From Verrucomicrobiia bacterium (GTDB lineage Bacteria; Verrucomicrobiota; Verrucomicrobiia; Palsa-1439): a stretch of DNA of 64,000 bases. The translations under genes were made by a program, and so were the position numbers. Positions within the stretch are counted from its first letter, which is position 1; each line of letters starts with the position of its first letter. The notes beneath the pieces were generated by a model. That model searched no databases. It was not told where the DNA came from and saw nothing but the letters and a program-made list of their open reading frames with translations. This document shows, piece by piece, positions 45,656-55,338 of the stretch. The stretch is taken from the NCBI GenBank assembly GCA_035577545.1, contig DATLVI010000015.1, forward strand, positions 1-64,000. The letters run 5' to 3'.

Positions 45656-46378
45656 ATGAAACGCGCCGACGGTCGCCGACCCAATCAACTTCGCCCGGTA
45701 AAAATCCATCCGCATTACGTCAAGCAGCCGGCGGGCGCGGTGCTCATCGAGATGGGCAACACGCATGTGTTGTGCGCCGCCTCCATTGAGGAAGGTGTGC
45801 CGCGCTGGATGCGCGAACAGGGCGTGAAGGGGGGCTGGATTACCGCCGAGTATTCGATGCTGCCCTATGCCACTGCGCCGCGCAAACCGCGCGAGGTGAC
45901 CCGCGGACGCGTCGAAGGCCGCACTCAGGAGATCCAGCGACTCGTGGGGCGCGCATTGCGTTCGGTCACCGATATTGAGAAGCTGGGCGAGCGGACGATC
46001 TGGATCGATTGCGACGTGCTGCAAGCGGACGGCGGGACGCGCACAGCGGCGATCACGGGCGCATACGTCGCGGTGATGCTCGCGATGCACAAATTGCAAA
46101 GCGAAGGCACGCTCAAGGAATGCCCCTTGAAATCCGCTGTGGCCGCCATCAGCGTCGGTGTGCTTGACGGCGTGCCGCTGTTGGATTTGTGTTACGAAGA
46201 GGACGCGAAGGCGGCCGTGGACATGAATGTGGTCATGACGGACGAGGGTCACTTCGTGGAAGTCCAGGGAACGGGTGAGGACGCGCCGTTTACGCAACGA
46301 CAGATGTCGGCGATGCTCAAACTGGCAAGCGAGGGAATTGACGAATTGCTGGCAATCCAGAAGAAAGTCCTGCGCTAA
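45656..46378 (+). CDS. rph: Ribonuclease PH
   Basis: 240 residues, full length. Phosphorolytic 3'-5' exonuclease that trims tRNA 3' ends. Family blocks: MKRADGRRPNQLRPVKI, GNTHVLCAASIEEGVPRW, GRTQEIQRLVGRALRSV, DCDVLQADGGTRTAAITGAY and VEVQGTGEDAPFTQRQ. Active-site Arg and Asp residues appear intact. It converges with the thioredoxin gene. Confidence 0.96.
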   Translation: MKRADGRRPNQLRPVKIHPHYVKQPAGAVLIEMGNTHVLCAASIEEGVPRWMREQGVKGGWITAEYSMLPYATAPRKPREVTRGRVEGRTQEIQRLVGRALRSVTDIEKLGERTIWIDCDVLQADGGTRTAAITGAYVAVMLAMHKLQSEGTLKECPLKSAVAAISVGVLDGVPLLDLCYEEDAKAAVDMNVVMTDEGHFVEVQGTGEDAPFTQRQMSAMLKLASEGIDELLAIQKKVLR

Positions 46379-46410
46379 AAAAAACAGGCGCACTTTTGTG
46401 CGCCCCTGTT
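46379..46410 (-). terminator. Rho-independent terminator of trxA
   Basis: Stem GGCGCAC/GTGCGCC with a four-base loop (46387-46404). Reading on the minus strand it is followed by a run of eight T (plus-strand A at 46377-46384). The run overlaps the rph stop codon. Confidence 0.75.
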
Positions 46411-46430
46411 GATTCTTACGGAAACGGAAA

Positions 46431-46763
46431 TCAGGCGATGTAGGTCGCCAGCTTCTTCTCCAAATCCTTCTTGCCGGTCATGCCCACCATTGTCTCCTTG
46501 ACCTGACCGCCCTGGAACAACAACAGGGTGGGAACGGCGCGAATGCCGAAACGCGTGGCGAGTTCCTGATTGTCGTCCACGTTGACCTTGGCAACCTTGA
46601 TCTTGCCGGCATGCTCCTCTGCGACTTCGTCGAGCAGCGGCCCGAGCATTTTGCACGGGCCACACCAGGTCGCCCAGAAATCGACCAACACGGGGGTCGT
46701 GGATTTGTCGACTTCCTGCTCAAAATTGGCGGTTGATAAAGTAACTATGTGTTCGTTTCCCAT
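46431..46763 (-). CDS. trxA: Thioredoxin
   Basis: 110 residues from the ATG at 46763 with GGAGAG upstream. Active site FWATWCGPCKMLGPLLDE, cis-Pro in IRAVPTLLLFQGG. General cytoplasmic dithiol reductant. Longer upstream frames are ruled out because they lack thioredoxin-like sequence. Confidence 0.95.
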   Translation of the reverse strand: MGNEHIVTLSTANFEQEVDKSTTPVLVDFWATWCGPCKMLGPLLDEVAEEHAGKIKVAKVNVDDNQELATRFGIRAVPTLLLFQGGQVKETMVGMTGKKDLEKKLATYIA

Positions 46764-46827
46764 GGATGCTCTCCGTCTTGTATCTGAGGCTTTAGATGCG
46801 GCGCAGGGCTGGTTCGATTCAGTCGGC

Positions 46828-47301
46828 TTACATGAAGGCCAGGAATGCCAGATAGCCTGCCACCGCGATCGATAGCACCATCGCCACGAGGGACAAGGCG
46901 CCTCCGCCTCCATCCGATGCGCCGGCCATTGCGGGCGCGGCGGCGTGCGCAGCCGTAGCGGGTGTACCAGCAGCAGCCGGCGCTGCAGGAGCATCCTGAC
47001 GCAACTTTACAGTGGGACGTGGTGATTCTGGCGATACCGGCTTGGCCGCGGTGACCTGCACGCGCGACGTGTCTTTCTTGGGCTTCGGCGTTTCCGCGGG
47101 ACGGCCCATGACGGCAGTTTCCTTCTTCGCCTCTTCTTCGGGATTCGCGGGAGGGCCCGAGGGTGGGCGGTTCGAAGGCGCGGGAGTCGGAGGGGTGATG
47201 CTGGGCGTCGCACCGCGACCGGTCAAGCCCGGGGGCAGGTTGATGCGGACGGTGTCCTTCTTCTGTTCTTCTGCTGGTCTTTGCGGTATCTCGTCAGCCA
47301 T
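46828..47301 (-). CDS. Proline/alanine-rich protein with C-terminal membrane helix
   Basis: 157 residues, GGAGGG before the ATG. Residues 1-125 are low-complexity, Pro/Ala/Lys-rich (TPPTPAPSNRPPSGPPANPE, KKDTSRVQVTAAKP), followed by one helix at about 134-156 (ALSLVAMVLSIAVAGYLAFL). Tail-anchored layout. The first block RINLPPGLTGRG recurs in small verrucomicrobial proteins (impression, not a search). Lies upstream of trxA on the same strand, 65 bases away. Confidence 0.65.
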   Translation of the reverse strand: MADEIPQRPAEEQKKDTVRINLPPGLTGRGATPSITPPTPAPSNRPPSGPPANPEEEAKKETAVMGRPAETPKPKKDTSRVQVTAAKPVSPESPRPTVKLRQDAPAAPAAAGTPATAAHAAAPAMAGASDGGGGALSLVAMVLSIAVAGYLAFLAFM

Positions 47302-47459
47302 GGAATAACCCTCCGAAGTGCTGGATAAACATACGCGTCCGCCTGCGGCGCTGTCAAATTGTTTCTCCCCATCGAACGGATGATGTTGCCAGTAGTGATG
47401 CTTCGAAGATGGGCACTCATAGGGCGACAATTTGGGAAACTTTCGGTAGTGTGGACGCC

Positions 47460-49337
47460 ATGGCCACGCCCGCACCCGCTTTGATCTCCGCCAACGGATT
47501 GGTCCTCGCTTATGGGGCCGCGCCGTTGCTGGAAGAGGTCACGTTGTCCGTCGCGCCCGGCGAGAAGGTTGGGCTGGTTGGGCGGAATGGGTGCGGGAAG
47601 ACGAGCCTGCTGAAAATCCTGGCGGGCGAGGTGACCGCCGATGCCGGGGAGATTTCCCGGCGACGCGGGTTGCGGGTCGGTTATCTGCCACAGGAGTTCG
47701 AACTGGATGGCAACCGGACCGTGCGACAGAACATCGAAGACGGCGCGGCGGACCTGTTGGACTGGATTGCGCGGTACGAGGCGGGTACCGGCAGCGACGA
47801 CGAGCTGGCGGAATTGTTGCACCAAATCGAGGGCGCTGATGGTTGGAACCTGTCCTCACGGATTAACGCCAGCACGACCGCCCTGGGTGCGCCGCCACTG
47901 GATGCGTTGGTCGGCCCGCTTTCCGGGGGCGAGAAACGGCGGGTGGCGCTGTGCCGGGCGCTAGCGGCACAACCGGATTTGCTTTTGTTAGACGAACCAA
48001 CCAATCATCTCGACGCGGAATCGATTCGCTGGCTCGAAGAGTTTCTCCAACGGTTTGCGGGCGCAGTGATCTTCGTGACACACGACCGGTACTTCCTTGA
48101 TGTCATTGCCACGCGGATCATCGAACTTGACGGTGGCCGTTGTTACTCGCATCCCGGCAACTACACGGCGTACCTGGAATCCAAGGCGATTCGGCAACAG
48201 ATCGCCGAGCAGTCGGAACGCCGCCGCCAACGATTTCTGCGGATTGAATTGGAATGGGTGCGCGCCGGTGTCCGGGCGCAGCGTTCGAAATCGCATCACC
48301 GGTTGGACGCGTTCTACCAGGTGGCCGGGCTGGAAGCGCCGCCGGAAGAGCGCGAGATGGATTTGCTGATTCCGCCGGCGCCGAAACTGGGCAACATCGC
48401 CGTGGACCTCGAGGATGCCGGCGCAAAGGTGGGCGAACGCTGGCTCTTTCGCAACCTGACTTTTCAGTTGAAGCCCGGGCAGTGTACCGGTGTGGTGGGT
48501 CGCAATGGGGTCGGCAAGACCACGCTGCTGCGCCTCTGTCTCGGCGAGCGTCTGCCCGATGGTGGCAGCGTGGTTATCGGGAAGAAGGTGGTGTTCAATT
48601 ACATCGACCAGGCGCGGATGCAGTTGACCGACACGAACACGGTGTTGAGCGAAGTGGCCGGTGGCAGCGACATGGTGGTGTTCGGTAGCCAGACGATGAG
48701 CGCGCGGAGTTATTTGCGGCGGTTCCTGTTTGCCGACGACCGGATGAACGAGCCTGTGGAACATCTCTCGGGCGGTGAACGCGCCCGGCTGATGCTGGCG
48801 AAGGTGTTGAAGCGCGGCGGGAACGTGATCGTGCTCGATGAACCGACGAACGACCTCGATTTGCCGAGCTTGCGGATGCTGGAGGAAGCGCTGGCGGATT
48901 TCGAGGGCAGCGTGCTGGTGGTCAGTCACGACCGGTATTTTCTCGACCGCATCTGCGACCAGATCGTGGCGTTTGAGGATGGCGGAAGTGTGTTCGTCCA
49001 GCCCGGCAATTACTCCTACTATCTGGAGAAGCGCCAGCAACGCGAGCGGGCGCCGGCGCGGATCGCCGAACTAATCGCGACTGCAACCCAACCGCCGCGT
49101 CCACGCAAGCTGAGCTTCAAAGAGCAACGCGAATTGGAAGGCATGGAAGCCGCCGTCCTGGCAGCCGAGGCGCGCATGGCGAAGTTGGAGCGAACCTTGA
49201 ACGAACCCGGTTTCTACGTTACCCGCGCGAAAGAAGCGCCGGCCTTCGTCGCCGAACTCGCTTCCGCCAAAGCCGAGGTGTCCCGGCTTTATGCTCGCTG
49301 GGCGGAATTGGATCAAGTCGGCAAGGGATTGGCGTGA
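47460..49337 (+). CDS. ABC-F family ATPase (Uup-like)
   Basis: 625 residues. Two ABC domains: Walker A GRNGCGKTSL at about 41, LSGGEKRRVALCRALA, LLLDEPTNHLD; then GRNGVGKTTL at about 348, LSGGERARLMLAKVL and VLDEPTNDLD. The linker arm lies at about 245-290 and a C-terminal coiled coil at about 540-620 (LEGMEAAVLAAEARMAKLER), which favours Uup over EttA. No membrane part. ABC-F proteins act on the ribosome or, for Uup, affect DNA and ribosome stability. Confidence 0.92.
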   Translation: MATPAPALISANGLVLAYGAAPLLEEVTLSVAPGEKVGLVGRNGCGKTSLLKILAGEVTADAGEISRRRGLRVGYLPQEFELDGNRTVRQNIEDGAADLLDWIARYEAGTGSDDELAELLHQIEGADGWNLSSRINASTTALGAPPLDALVGPLSGGEKRRVALCRALAAQPDLLLLDEPTNHLDAESIRWLEEFLQRFAGAVIFVTHDRYFLDVIATRIIELDGGRCYSHPGNYTAYLESKAIRQQIAEQSERRRQRFLRIELEWVRAGVRAQRSKSHHRLDAFYQVAGLEAPPEEREMDLLIPPAPKLGNIAVDLEDAGAKVGERWLFRNLTFQLKPGQCTGVVGRNGVGKTTLLRLCLGERLPDGGSVVIGKKVVFNYIDQARMQLTDTNTVLSEVAGGSDMVVFGSQTMSARSYLRRFLFADDRMNEPVEHLSGGERARLMLAKVLKRGGNVIVLDEPTNDLDLPSLRMLEEALADFEGSVLVVSHDRYFLDRICDQIVAFEDGGSVFVQPGNYSYYLEKRQQRERAPARIAELIATATQPPRPRKLSFKEQRELEGMEAAVLAAEARMAKLERTLNEPGFYVTRAKEAPAFVAELASAKAEVSRLYARWAELDQVGKGLA

Positions 49338-49358
49338 ACATTCTGTGGTAGGATGCGA

Positions 49359-50990
49359 ATGGTTGCCATGACTGATTTATCCCAGGAAATTGCCCGGCGG
49401 AGGACGTTTGCGATCATCTCGCATCCGGATGCTGGCAAGACGACGTTGACGGAGAAGCTGCTGCTGTATGGCGGGGCCGTGCAACTGGCCGGCTCGGTCA
49501 CCCAGCGCCGACAGCAACGCGCCACGACTTCCGACTGGATGGAACTGGAACGGCAACGCGGGATTTCCATCAGCTCGACCGTTTTGCAGTTTGAGTATGA
49601 GAATTATTACATCAACCTCCTCGACACGCCGGGCCACCAGGATTTCTCCGAGGACACCTACCGGGTACTCACCGCGGTCGATGCGGCGGTGATGGTCATC
49701 GATGCGGGCAAAGGCATCGAACCGCAGACGCGCAAGTTGTTTGCCGTGTGCCGGCAGCGCGGCGTGCCGATTTTCACTTTCATGAACAAGCTCGACCGAC
49801 CCGCGCGTGGGCCGCTGGCATTGCTCGATGAGCTGGAGAACGTCCTCGGCATTCACGCCTGCGCGATGAACTGGCCGCTGGGCAATGGGGTCGCTTTCAA
49901 GGGCGTATTCGACCGCGCCCGCCAGCAGGTTCATCTCTTCGAGCGCACAGCGGGCGGCATGTACCGCGCCCCGGTCAGCGTACGCGACCTGGCCGACCCG
50001 CAGGTGCGCGCGGTGTTGAGCGACAAGGATTATCAAGAGGTCGTTCACGAACTGGAATTGCTCGACGGCGCGGGCGCCGTATTCGATGCTGCGGCGGTGG
50101 CGGCGGGCCGGCTCACCCCGGTATTTTTCGGCAGCGCGGTGAACAACTTCGGTGTGCAGTTACTGTTGGACGACTTTCTGGAACACGCCTCGGCGCCGAC
50201 GCCGCGACGTTCGGGGGAGAGATGGATCGCGCCGGAAGAGGCGGCGTTTTCTGGATTCATCTTCAAGATCCAGGCGAACATGGATCCGCGGCATCGTGAC
50301 CGGATCGCGTTTGTGCGGGTCGTGTCCGGTAAATTCGAGCGCGATATGATGGCGATTCATACACGCACCGGCAAGAAGGTCCGGCTCGGCAGTTCGCACA
50401 AACTTTTCGGGCGCGAACGCGAAACCGTGAATGAGGCCTATCCCGGCGATGTCATCGGACTTGTGGGCCACGACGAATTTGGCATCGGCGACACCCTCAG
50501 CACCGACCCAACCATTCAATACGACGAGATACCACAGTTCACCCCCGAATGTTTTGCCTACCTGCGCAATCCATCACCTGCGCATTTCAAGCGGTTCCGG
50601 GCGGGACTTGCGCAGCTGTTGCAGGAACGGGTGGTCCAATCCTTCGAGTTACCGGATGCGGCGGAGAAGGTGCCGTTGCTGGCGGCGGTGGGGCCGTTGC
50701 AATTCGAGGTGGTGCAGTTCCGATTGGAATCGGAGTACGGCGCCGCGTCGCGGTTGGAAGAGGTCCCGTGGAAAACGTTGCGATGGATTTCCCCGACGGT
50801 TTCCGCCGAAATGCTGGTGGCGGCGACCATCCCGACCGGGGTGCGCGTGGCGCTCGACAGCGCCAAGCGGCGGGCCCTGTTGTTTCCGAGCGAGTGGACG
50901 TGCGATTATTTTGTGCAGAAGAACCCGACGATCCCGATTTCCGCGCTGCCCTTTCGTGAGGAGAGCGATAACAAAGGGACTTCTCTTTGA
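49359..50990 (+). CDS. prfC: Peptide chain release factor 3
   Basis: 543 residues. GTPase motifs SHPDAGKTTLTEKLL, DTPGHQDFSEDTYR and NKLDRPARGP. RF3 removes RF1/RF2 from the ribosome after termination. The ATG at 49359 is favoured by AGGA five bases upstream; ATGs at 49353 and 49368 are alternatives. It follows the ABC-F gene by 21 bases, suggesting a translation-linked operon. Confidence 0.93.
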   Translation: MVAMTDLSQEIARRRTFAIISHPDAGKTTLTEKLLLYGGAVQLAGSVTQRRQQRATTSDWMELERQRGISISSTVLQFEYENYYINLLDTPGHQDFSEDTYRVLTAVDAAVMVIDAGKGIEPQTRKLFAVCRQRGVPIFTFMNKLDRPARGPLALLDELENVLGIHACAMNWPLGNGVAFKGVFDRARQQVHLFERTAGGMYRAPVSVRDLADPQVRAVLSDKDYQEVVHELELLDGAGAVFDAAAVAAGRLTPVFFGSAVNNFGVQLLLDDFLEHASAPTPRRSGERWIAPEEAAFSGFIFKIQANMDPRHRDRIAFVRVVSGKFERDMMAIHTRTGKKVRLGSSHKLFGRERETVNEAYPGDVIGLVGHDEFGIGDTLSTDPTIQYDEIPQFTPECFAYLRNPSPAHFKRFRAGLAQLLQERVVQSFELPDAAEKVPLLAAVGPLQFEVVQFRLESEYGAASRLEEVPWKTLRWISPTVSAEMLVAATIPTGVRVALDSAKRRALLFPSEWTCDYFVQKNPTIPISALPFREESDNKGTSL

Positions 50991-51021
50991 CGCGTTGGCA
51001 AACTTCGCCTAGCATCGGGCC

Positions 51022-52020
51022 ATGACGCATACGGTGACTTTGATTCCGGGGGACGGTATCGGGCCTGAGATCGCCGACGCTGTGCAGAAGGTTTTGGCGG
51101 CGGCGGGGGCGCCGGTGCAATGGGACTTCCAGCCGCTGAATGAAATTATCCTCACGGAAACGAAAGGGGTGCCGCCGGCGGCGGTGCTTGATTCGATTCG
51201 GCATAATCGCATTGCTTTGAAGGGGCCGCTCATGACGCCGGTGGGCACGGGCTACACGAGCCTGAATCTGGTGTTGCGCAAGACGTTCGATTTGTATGCG
51301 AACGTGCGGCCTGCGAAAACCCGTCCCGGCGTCCGGTCGCGCTATGACAACGTCGATATCATCGTTGTCCGCGAGAATACTGAGGGTGAGTACTCGGGGC
51401 TGGAGCATGAGGTGGTGCCGGGGGTGGTGGAATCGCTGAAGGTGATCACGCGGAAGGCGTCGGACCGCATCGCGCGTTACGCGTTCGAGTTGGCCCGCGC
51501 GCAGAAGCGGAAGAAAGTCACAGCGGTCCACAAGGCGAACATCATGAAGCGGAGCGATGGGCTGTTTCTGGAGTGCTGCCGCGCGGTGGCGCAGCAGTTT
51601 CCCGAGATTCCCTACGACGAGATGATCGTGGATAACACCTGCATGCAGCTTGTGCTACGGCCGGAAAGATTTGATGTCATGGTCCTGCCGAATTTGTACG
51701 GCGACATCGTGAGCGACCTCTGCTCGGGCCTCATCGGCGGCCTTGGCGTGGCGCCGAGCGGGAATATCGGCGAGCACGGCGCGATTTTTGAAGCGGTGCA
51801 CGGCAGCGCGCCCGACATCGCGGGAAAAGGCGTGGCGAATCCGACCGCGTTGCTGCTTTCCGCGGTGATGATGCTGCGGCATCTTGGCGAGATGGAGATC
51901 GCCGCGCGCGTGGAAGACGCAGTGCAGAAGGTCTTGCGGGAAGGGCAGCACGTTACCGGTGACCTCGGCGGCAAGGCCGGGACGGTGGAGATGACGGAGG
52001 CGATTATCGCGGCGCTCTAG
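51022..52020 (+). CDS. NAD-type isocitrate dehydrogenase (isocitrate/isopropylmalate dehydrogenase family)
   Basis: 332 residues. [17 protein letters not shown] opens the family. [33 protein letters not shown], the active Lys in [11 protein letters not shown], and [13 protein letters not shown] (metal-binding Asp) follow, with [16 protein letters not shown] near the end. The substrate loop ST/N pattern suits isocitrate with NAD rather than 3-isopropylmalate. A homoisocitrate or isopropylmalate role is less likely but not excluded, since leuD lies 2.6 kb downstream. Confidence 0.85.
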   Translation: MTHTVTLIPGDGIGPEIADAVQKVLAAAGAPVQWDFQPLNEIILTETKGVPPAAVLDSIRHNRIALKGPLMTPVGTGYTSLNLVLRKTFDLYANVRPAKTRPGVRSRYDNVDIIVVRENTEGEYSGLEHEVVPGVVESLKVITRKASDRIARYAFELARAQKRKKVTAVHKANIMKRSDGLFLECCRAVAQQFPEIPYDEMIVDNTCMQLVLRPERFDVMVLPNLYGDIVSDLCSGLIGGLGVAPSGNIGEHGAIFEAVHGSAPDIAGKGVANPTALLLSAVMMLRHLGEMEIAARVEDAVQKVLREGQHVTGDLGGKAGTVEMTEAIIAAL

Positions 52021-52063
52021 CGACGGGTTCCTGCATTCGCGTCATGCAACTGTGCCGCTTGCG

Positions 52064-52786
52064 TTAATATTGTAGACCGACCCCTTTACAGCGGCGAGTT
52101 CGGTGCCAACAGGCAAGGCCCCCGATGCCAATTACCAATAGCATCAACGCGCTCGGTTCGGGGACGGCCTGAGTGGAAAACGAGATCGCGTCCAGAAGCA
52201 TGAGGCCGTTACCGAAGTTGGTTAGCATCGAAAAGCTAATTTCCTCCTCCGAGTTGGCAAACGCGGAAATGTCGCACCCATAGAAGTTGCCACCAAGTGG
52301 CACGATGGGCGTGTTCACACCGCCCACGGCGACGGCGACATCGCTGGGAACGTTTGTAAAGGTCAACTGAATCGTGGCTTCAAACTGGACCGACTTAACG
52401 CCAGCCGGGATCAGACCTGTTTGGGCAATGCTGGCTGGCTGTGCTCCTTGATTTTGGGTGCCACCCGCTTGGAGAATGGCGGAGTAGAGCCCTTGGAGGG
52501 GCTGAAATTGCGCACCGAACGCTGGGGACAGATAGTTTGGTGCCAAAATGCCCAAATTAGCGTTCCCCAGCGTAATAGAGTTCTCACCGATTGTTGTGAG
52601 TTGATTTGTCCCAATGTATGCCGACCAACCAGGAAGGCCGTTTGTGACTGACACAGCCGCAGTCTGGTTGATGGGCAAAACAGGCACATTTGCCCCTTCA
52701 AAATCGAGATTTTGAAACGTCTGAGCCAATAGGCTGGGCGCACAACTGAGACACAACAGTAGATAACAGACGATCCCTTTTTTCAT
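52064..52786 (-). CDS. PEP-CTERM sorted exported protein
   Basis: 240 residues from the ATG at 52786 (GAGG upstream). Signal peptide MKKGIVCYLLLCLSCAPSLL, beta-rich body starting FQNLDFEGANVPVLP, and a C-terminal PEP-CTERM signal VPEPSALMLLVIGIGGLACW with the basic end HRTRRC. Such proteins are cut and attached by exosortase with exopolysaccharide. No exosortase gene is in the window. Confidence 0.85.
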   Translation of the reverse strand: MKKGIVCYLLLCLSCAPSLLAQTFQNLDFEGANVPVLPINQTAAVSVTNGLPGWSAYIGTNQLTTIGENSITLGNANLGILAPNYLSPAFGAQFQPLQGLYSAILQAGGTQNQGAQPASIAQTGLIPAGVKSVQFEATIQLTFTNVPSDVAVAVGGVNTPIVPLGGNFYGCDISAFANSEEEISFSMLTNFGNGLMLLDAISFSTQAVPEPSALMLLVIGIGGLACWHRTRRCKGVGLQY

Positions 52787-52869
52787 CCCAGACCTCACAA
52801 CCCACGATACTCCTTGCCCGCTTGCTTTACAAGCTGAACTGGACTGATGGAGCCGCGCCATATATCGGA

Positions 52870-53045
52870 AAGCGATGTTTTTCACTGGACTTGCGAGGTG
52901 GGGCGGAGTAAGATTGGGACGGTTCTTTGAAAAACTAATGTTGATCTGCCGGTGTCCACATTCGGCGCTTCATAGAAGCGCCGCTACACCAGAGGAAGGC
53001 GCTGAAAAATACCGTTTCTGCGAAACGAACCCACCAGTTAACAGG
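52870..53045 (+). repeat. Promoter-headed dispersed repeat, copy C (divergent)
   Basis: TGGACT at 52886-52891, 17 bases, TAAGAT at 52909-52914, then GATTGGGACGGTTCTTTGA, shared with copy A. A GGCGCTTC-ATA-GAAGCGCC hairpin near 52965 replaces the usual middle block. Tail CGTTTCTGCGAAACGAACCC at 53014. The remaining spacer to 53210 shows nothing else. Confidence 0.6.
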
Positions 53046-53210
53046 TTGATGCGCAATGAGAAGCGAGGATGGTCTTCAATCGGCACACTGTAATTTGCAC
53101 GCTCCAAAAAGAGGCGGGGTTGCCGCGGAAAATGTGGGCGTTTGCGACCTCGGCACTCACTGGTCGCGTCTTCACTGCGTTACGGCTCATGCGGCCAGTG
53201 CCGCATTCGG

Positions 53211-54503
53211 CTACGCCTTCTTGGGGCAGCAGTGGAGGATGTCGTAGGGTTTGACGTCCTTGGGACTTGGGCCGGTGACGAGGTAGATGGCATCGGTCAA
53301 TTTCTCGACGCTGCGGTGGTAATCCCAGCGGAGCATGGCGGTGTGCTGGACGACAAAGCGCGGGTCGTCGTCGCGGAAGCAGGAGACGCAACTCGGGTCG
53401 GGCAGGCCGACAAGAAATTCGTCCGTGCTGAGGTTGTGCGCAGTCGTGTTATAGAAATCCTCGAAGAGGATGAACGACGCGCTGAAGGCGTGGTCAACGT
53501 AGCTGATCGCCTGTGTCTGGCTGTCCTCATTGCGCAGGCCGCGGGGCGCGACGGGCGAGATGCTGTAGAGATTGTCGAGTAGATCTTCCATGATTTCGTT
53601 GAGCGAATCCCGCGACCAGTTTTTCAACCGTTCCGAGTTCACCCCGTAGGTGAAGACGGAGCCCTGGACGACCGCGCCGATGCCGATGCCGGGCCACAAG
53701 GGCGCCCGGTGCGCCGGCAGATTGCGCGAGGCTGTCCGAAAAATCTTTGGGAACAACAGCGGCTTGATTTGCTTGTAGCTTTTCAAGTCGGGCACATCGT
53801 CGCCGCAGTAGTCGAGCAGGTTGATGTGCGACTCGATCAAATCGTCCATGCGGTGCGGTTCGAGCAGGTAATGATGATAGAGGTGCTCGAGCAACACGGT
53901 CTGCCCATCCGCAAGCGTCAATGCCAGGCCTTCAGGTGAGCGGATCGCCAGTTGCGGGCGCTGGTGTTTTAGCAGGCTGAAGTAATAGTTGGTGAAACTG
54001 GCCGTGTCGAGGTGCGGTTCGTCGTGCAGTTCCAGCGAGCCGATGATCTCCTCGAGTTCATCGTCGTCGACGCCGGCATCGCTGCTGCGGCAGCGGTAGA
54101 GACAGCGGACCTGGACGCGGCCGCGGCTGAAGATCCAGACGCGTGTATGGCCGAAATCAGCGAGGTGATCATCGTCTTTCGGTTCGGCGCGCGTGTAGGT
54201 CATGTACGCCAGCGTGGAACCGCTGCGGGAGCCGCGTTGGATGACGGGCTCCTCGATCTGGGGCCAGGTGCGCTTTTCGCAGTCGATGAGCGATTGCAAC
54301 GCGCGATCCGGGCGCATCGATTCGGGCGTTTGTTTTTCAAACTGGCAGGCCTCCATCTTCAGGTACCCGCCAGTGGTCAAACTGGCGAGGCTGACGTGCG
54401 GGGAGCCCTCATGGGTCAGAGGCAGCCACCCATCGGGATAAATGACCGTATAGTTTTTTTCCGGGTCGCTGTACTCTGGCATGGCCAAATGTAAAGCAGC
54501 CAC
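53211..54503 (-). CDS. Cytosolic protein of unknown function (possibly DUF1444-like)
   Basis: 430 residues without signal peptide or membrane helices. The first 145 residues hold a small beta-rich domain (YTVIYPDGWLPLTHEG ... GSLELHDEPH), and the rest has a block common to DUF1444-type proteins (LLKHQRPQLAIRSPEG, VLLEHLYHHYLLEPHRMDDL). The C-terminus has SCVSCF and CCPKKA Cys motifs, possibly metal-binding. Placement in the DUF is by impression. Confidence 0.65.
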   Translation of the reverse strand: MAALHLAMPEYSDPEKNYTVIYPDGWLPLTHEGSPHVSLASLTTGGYLKMEACQFEKQTPESMRPDRALQSLIDCEKRTWPQIEEPVIQRGSRSGSTLAYMTYTRAEPKDDDHLADFGHTRVWIFSRGRVQVRCLYRCRSSDAGVDDDELEEIIGSLELHDEPHLDTASFTNYYFSLLKHQRPQLAIRSPEGLALTLADGQTVLLEHLYHHYLLEPHRMDDLIESHINLLDYCGDDVPDLKSYKQIKPLLFPKIFRTASRNLPAHRAPLWPGIGIGAVVQGSVFTYGVNSERLKNWSRDSLNEIMEDLLDNLYSISPVAPRGLRNEDSQTQAISYVDHAFSASFILFEDFYNTTAHNLSTDEFLVGLPDPSCVSCFRDDDPRFVVQHTAMLRWDYHRSVEKLTDAIYLVTGPSPKDVKPYDILHCCPKKA

Positions 54504-54661
54504 CTTGCCAAGCTCGAAACGACGGTGGCCATTCGCAGAATTGGGCTTTCGGCCTGTCTGGAAAGAGTTGAGAGACAGAATTGAACGTCTTCCGAAACGA
54601 ATAAAATGCTGTAGTTTTGAGGATTGATTCAGTTCCGGTAATTGCGTAGGCTGGTCCGGTC

Positions 54662-55267
54662 ATGAGCAAGGTCATTCGCGGCAAGGCATACGTGGTGCGG
54701 GACAATATTGACACCGACCAGATCATTCCGGCGCAGTATTTGAACCTCGTGCCGACGATTCCCGAGGAATACGTGAAGCTCGGCAGCTTCGCGTTGTGCG
54801 GGCTACCGAAGGATCAGTACCCGACCCGTTTCATTCCCGAAGGCGAGACACAGACACCGTACACGATTGTCATCGGCGGGCGCAATTTCGGCTGCGGCAG
54901 TTCGCGCGAGCACGCGCCGATCGCGCTCGGCGCGGCGGGCTGCGAGGCGGTGGTGGCGGAAAGTTTTGCGCGCATTTTCTTCCGTAACAGCGTGGCGACG
55001 GGCGAACTTTACCCGGTGGAAGCGACGGCGCGGATTTGTGAGACGGTGAAGACGGGCGACGAGGTGGAACTCGACCTGGACGGGAACACGTTGAAGGTCC
55101 TCAAGACGTCGAACGTTCTTGCGACGAAGCCGCTCGGTGAGGCGCGGCCGGTGATCGACGCCGGCGGTTTGTTCGACTTCGCGCGCAAGAGCGGCATGAT
55201 CAAGGCGCAGGGCAACCACTCCAAGGTGACCGAGGAGTTGGCCGCGAACGAGCCGGCCGACGATTAG
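54662..55267 (+). CDS. leuD: 3-isopropylmalate dehydratase small subunit
   Basis: 201 residues. VRDNIDTDQIIPAQYLN and NFGCGSSREHAPIALGAAG are the aconitase swivel-domain signatures. It partners LeuC (13.8-15.2 kb). The C-terminal 20 residues (HSKVTEELAANEPADD) extend beyond the fold. Stand-alone gene between a divergent unknown and the GspE-like gene. Confidence 0.93.
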   Translation: MSKVIRGKAYVVRDNIDTDQIIPAQYLNLVPTIPEEYVKLGSFALCGLPKDQYPTRFIPEGETQTPYTIVIGGRNFGCGSSREHAPIALGAAGCEAVVAESFARIFFRNSVATGELYPVEATARICETVKTGDEVELDLDGNTLKVLKTSNVLATKPLGEARPVIDAGGLFDFARKSGMIKAQGNHSKVTEELAANEPADD

Positions 55268-55338
55268 TCGGAATAGCTGTTGACTCATCGTCGGAAGGGC
55301 GGGCACAGTGAACATCGAATACGGAGGCGCACGCCACT